Shown here: piece after piece, positions 62,647 through 64,000 of the stretch
Layout: each line of letters starts with the position of its first letter
Numbering within the stretch: position 1 is the stretch's first letter
Assembly (NCBI RefSeq): GCF_029227915.1
Contig: NC_079878.1
Location: forward strand, 17,052,001-17,116,000
Length of the DNA stretch: 64,000 nt
Source of the DNA: Hydractinia symbiolongicarpus
Taxonomy: Eukaryota; Cnidaria; Hydrozoa; Anthoathecata; Hydractiniidae
Direction: 5' to 3'
The notes under the pieces: generated by a model
Told to the model about the DNA's origin: nothing
The model's database searches: none
The model's input: only the letters and a program-made list of their open reading frames with translations
Program-made: the position numbers and the translations under genes

Positions 62647-64000
62647 CGTAGTTGACGGTGTTCTATGGCCATTGCGGATTGGAAAACGATTTGAGGCGTC
62701 GTGGTCCGTTAAGATTTGAAGAACTAGAACGATCCCCACCCTTATTAGAGTACAAAAGGCCGTATTACCACATTTAGAAGACTGTGCACGTAGTTGACGG
62801 TGTTCTATGGACATTGCGGATCGAAAAACGATTTGAAGCGTCGTAGTCCATTGAGAGTGGAAGGACTACACTGATCTTCACATGTCTACCCTCGTGGAAA
62901 GACGTGATTTTCGTGTAAGGCCCATATTAGGCTGCAAAAGGCCGTATTCCAACATTTAGAAGAAGACTTAGCACGTAGTTGACAGTGTTCTTTTGCCATT
63001 GCGGAACGAAGAATGAATTGAGGCGTCGTGGTCCGTTGAGAGTGGAAGGACTACATCGATTCTCACATGTCTACCCTCGTGAAAGGACGTGATTTACGGG
63101 AAAGGCCCTATTAGGCTGCGAAAGGCCGTATTGCAATCTTTAGAAGCCTGTGCACGTAGTTAACGGTGTTCTATCGCCATTTCAGACTGGAAAACGACCT
63201 GAGGCGTCGTACGCAGTTGAGTGTGGAAGGACTAGACCGATCCTCACATGTCTACGCTCGTGAAAAGACGTGATTTACGGGAAAGGCCCTATTAGGCTGC
63301 GAAAGGCTGTATTGCAATCTTTAGAAGCCTGTGCACGTAGTTAACGGTGTTCTATCGCCAATGCAGACTGGAAAACGACCTGAGGCGACGTACGCAGTTG
63401 AGTGTGGAAGGACTACACCGATCCTCACATGTCTACGCTCGTGAAAGGACGTGATTTACGGGAAAGGCCCTATTAGGCTGCACAAGGCCGTATTCTAACA
63501 TTTAGAAGAAGGCTTTGCACGTAGTTGGGGGTGTTCTATGGCCATTGCGGATTGGAAAACGACTTGAGGCGTCGTGGTCCATTGAGAGTGGAAAGACTAG
63601 ACCAATCCTGTCATGTATACGCTCGTGGAAGCACGTGATAAACGTGTAAGGCCCTTATTAGATTACAAAAGGCCGTATTACAACATCTAGAAGACTGTGC
63701 ACGTAGTTGACGGTGTTCTATGGCCATTATGGATTGGAAAAGGACTTGAGCCGTCGTAGTCCATTGAGAGTGGAAGGACTAGACCGACCCCCACATGCCT
63801 AGGCATGTGGAAGCACGTGATTTACATGTAAGGCTCTAATAAGACTACAAAATGCCATATTACCACATTTAGAAGACTGTGCACGTAATTGACGGTGTTC
63901 TATGGCCATTGCGGATTGGAAAACGACTTGAGGCGTCGTGGTCCGTTGAGAGTGGAAAGACTAGACCAATCCTGTCATGTATACGCTCGTGGAAGCACGT
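62647..64000. repeat. Region IV HOR unit 6 (incomplete at window edge)
   Basis: Begins with the 142-bp monomer and follows the unit 1/3/4 order through the palindrome monomer at 63791-63810. It is cut by the window end inside the gtatacgctcgtggaagcacg monomer. It shares the gttgacagtg and ctacatcgattctc variants with unit 4, so those two units are closest. Confidence 0.85.

Larger units (their letters stand above)
1..64000. repeat. 182-bp tandem satellite array with higher-order structure
   Basis: Every part of the window reads as head-to-tail copies of one unit of about 182 bp. The anchor words gtagttgac, tatggccattgcggattgg, agtccattgagagtgg, and catttagaaga recur in the same order and orientation throughout. 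Most units are 182 bp. A common variant is 185 bp, with an extra 3 bp in the agaagaagtctttgc segment. I found no inverted block, no transposon and no non-satellite insertion. Unit length near a nucleosome repeat, HOR organisation and absence of genes are typical of centromeric or pericentromeric satellites in animals and plants, but the location here is inferred. I do not recognise the family. Confidence 0.98.
41719..64000. repeat. Region IV: young HOR domain (18 full + 1 truncated monomer)
   Basis: From 41719 the array is built of a fixed order of monomer types that recurs with very high identity. Using the start of a 142-bp truncated monomer as phase marker, units begin at 41909, 45329, 51479, 56173, 59411 and 62647. 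The steps are 3,420, 6,150, 4,694, 3,238 and 3,236 bp. These correspond to 18, 33, 25, 17 and 17 full monomers plus one truncated monomer each, so units differ by whole monomers. Private words include gcgacgtacgcagttgag, gaaaatccgttat, cctaggcatgtgg and gatgattcagatttg. The domain runs off the right edge. Confidence 0.9.

Noticed and set aside
1-64000. Many stop-free stretches of 60-79 codons on both strands, with recurrent near-identical translations.
   Set aside because: They recur because the monomer recurs. They occur on both strands over the same DNA, seldom exceed one third of a kilobase, break at random in sister monomers, and include non-ATG starts. No domain, signal peptide or codon pattern supports a gene.
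1-64000. CRISPR array, because of regular repetition.
   Set aside because: There are no short conserved repeats separated by unrelated spacers. The entire 182-bp unit is conserved, and there are no cas genes.
1-64000. Tandem rRNA, tRNA or 5S genes, or an intergenic spacer of rDNA.
   Set aside because: No recognisable rRNA or tRNA core, no A/B box pair with cloverleaf pairing, and no T-run terminators at unit ends.
1-64000. Transposon or retroelement insertion, and strand inversions, in the array.
   Set aside because: I followed the anchor words through the window and found no block lacking them for more than a monomer and none in reverse orientation. A computed dot-plot would be more decisive.
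1-64000. Species assignment to a plant (for example Brassicaceae) or an insect from unit length alone.
   Set aside because: The monomer does not resemble the satellites I can recall from those groups, and units of about 180 bp evolved many times. The sequence does not support naming a host.

Overview
The whole 64-kb window is one unbroken tandem satellite array. The basic monomer is 182 bp and always in the same orientation. I see no protein-coding gene, RNA gene, transposon or unique-sequence island. About 350 monomers are present, and both window ends fall inside the array. A megasatellite of roughly nucleosomal unit length with higher-order repeats (HORs) points to a eukaryotic chromosome, most plausibly centromeric or pericentromeric heterochromatin. 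I do not recognise the monomer and do not name a species. The monomer is about 47% G+C and keeps about 11 CpG sites, close to the number expected by chance, so there is no obvious methylation-driven CpG loss.

Layout. (I) 1 to about 6,700: a 3-monomer HOR (549 bp), with a 2.3-kb block present twice at a 3,107-bp offset. (II) About 6,700 to 34,390: an irregular array whose landmarks often recur at about 2,917-2,924 bp (16 monomers) or multiples of it. It includes islands of the region-I 3-mer and a 913-bp tandem duplication. (III) About 34,390 to 41,718: a heavily rearranged zone with 2,119-, 916-, 913- and 2,921-bp duplications and a foldback-generated 102-bp monomer. (IV) 41,719 to the end: a younger, more homogeneous domain built from an HOR of 18 full monomers plus one 142-bp truncated monomer (3,420 bp). 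Its length variants are 6,150, 4,694, 3,238 and 3,236 bp, which arose by gain or loss of whole monomers. A 6,150-bp block there is duplicated nearly identically.

The array therefore preserves a readable history of in-register unequal exchange, microhomology deletion and hairpin-mediated template switching. The most interesting sequence-level items are: a perfect 20-bp palindrome confined to one monomer type of the young domain; a foldback scar that created an 11-bp-arm hairpin; the segmental use of a CACGT/ACGTG dyad in only some monomer classes; and a monomer core that every large deletion spares. All short stop-free stretches are by-products of the repeat and were not annotated as genes.
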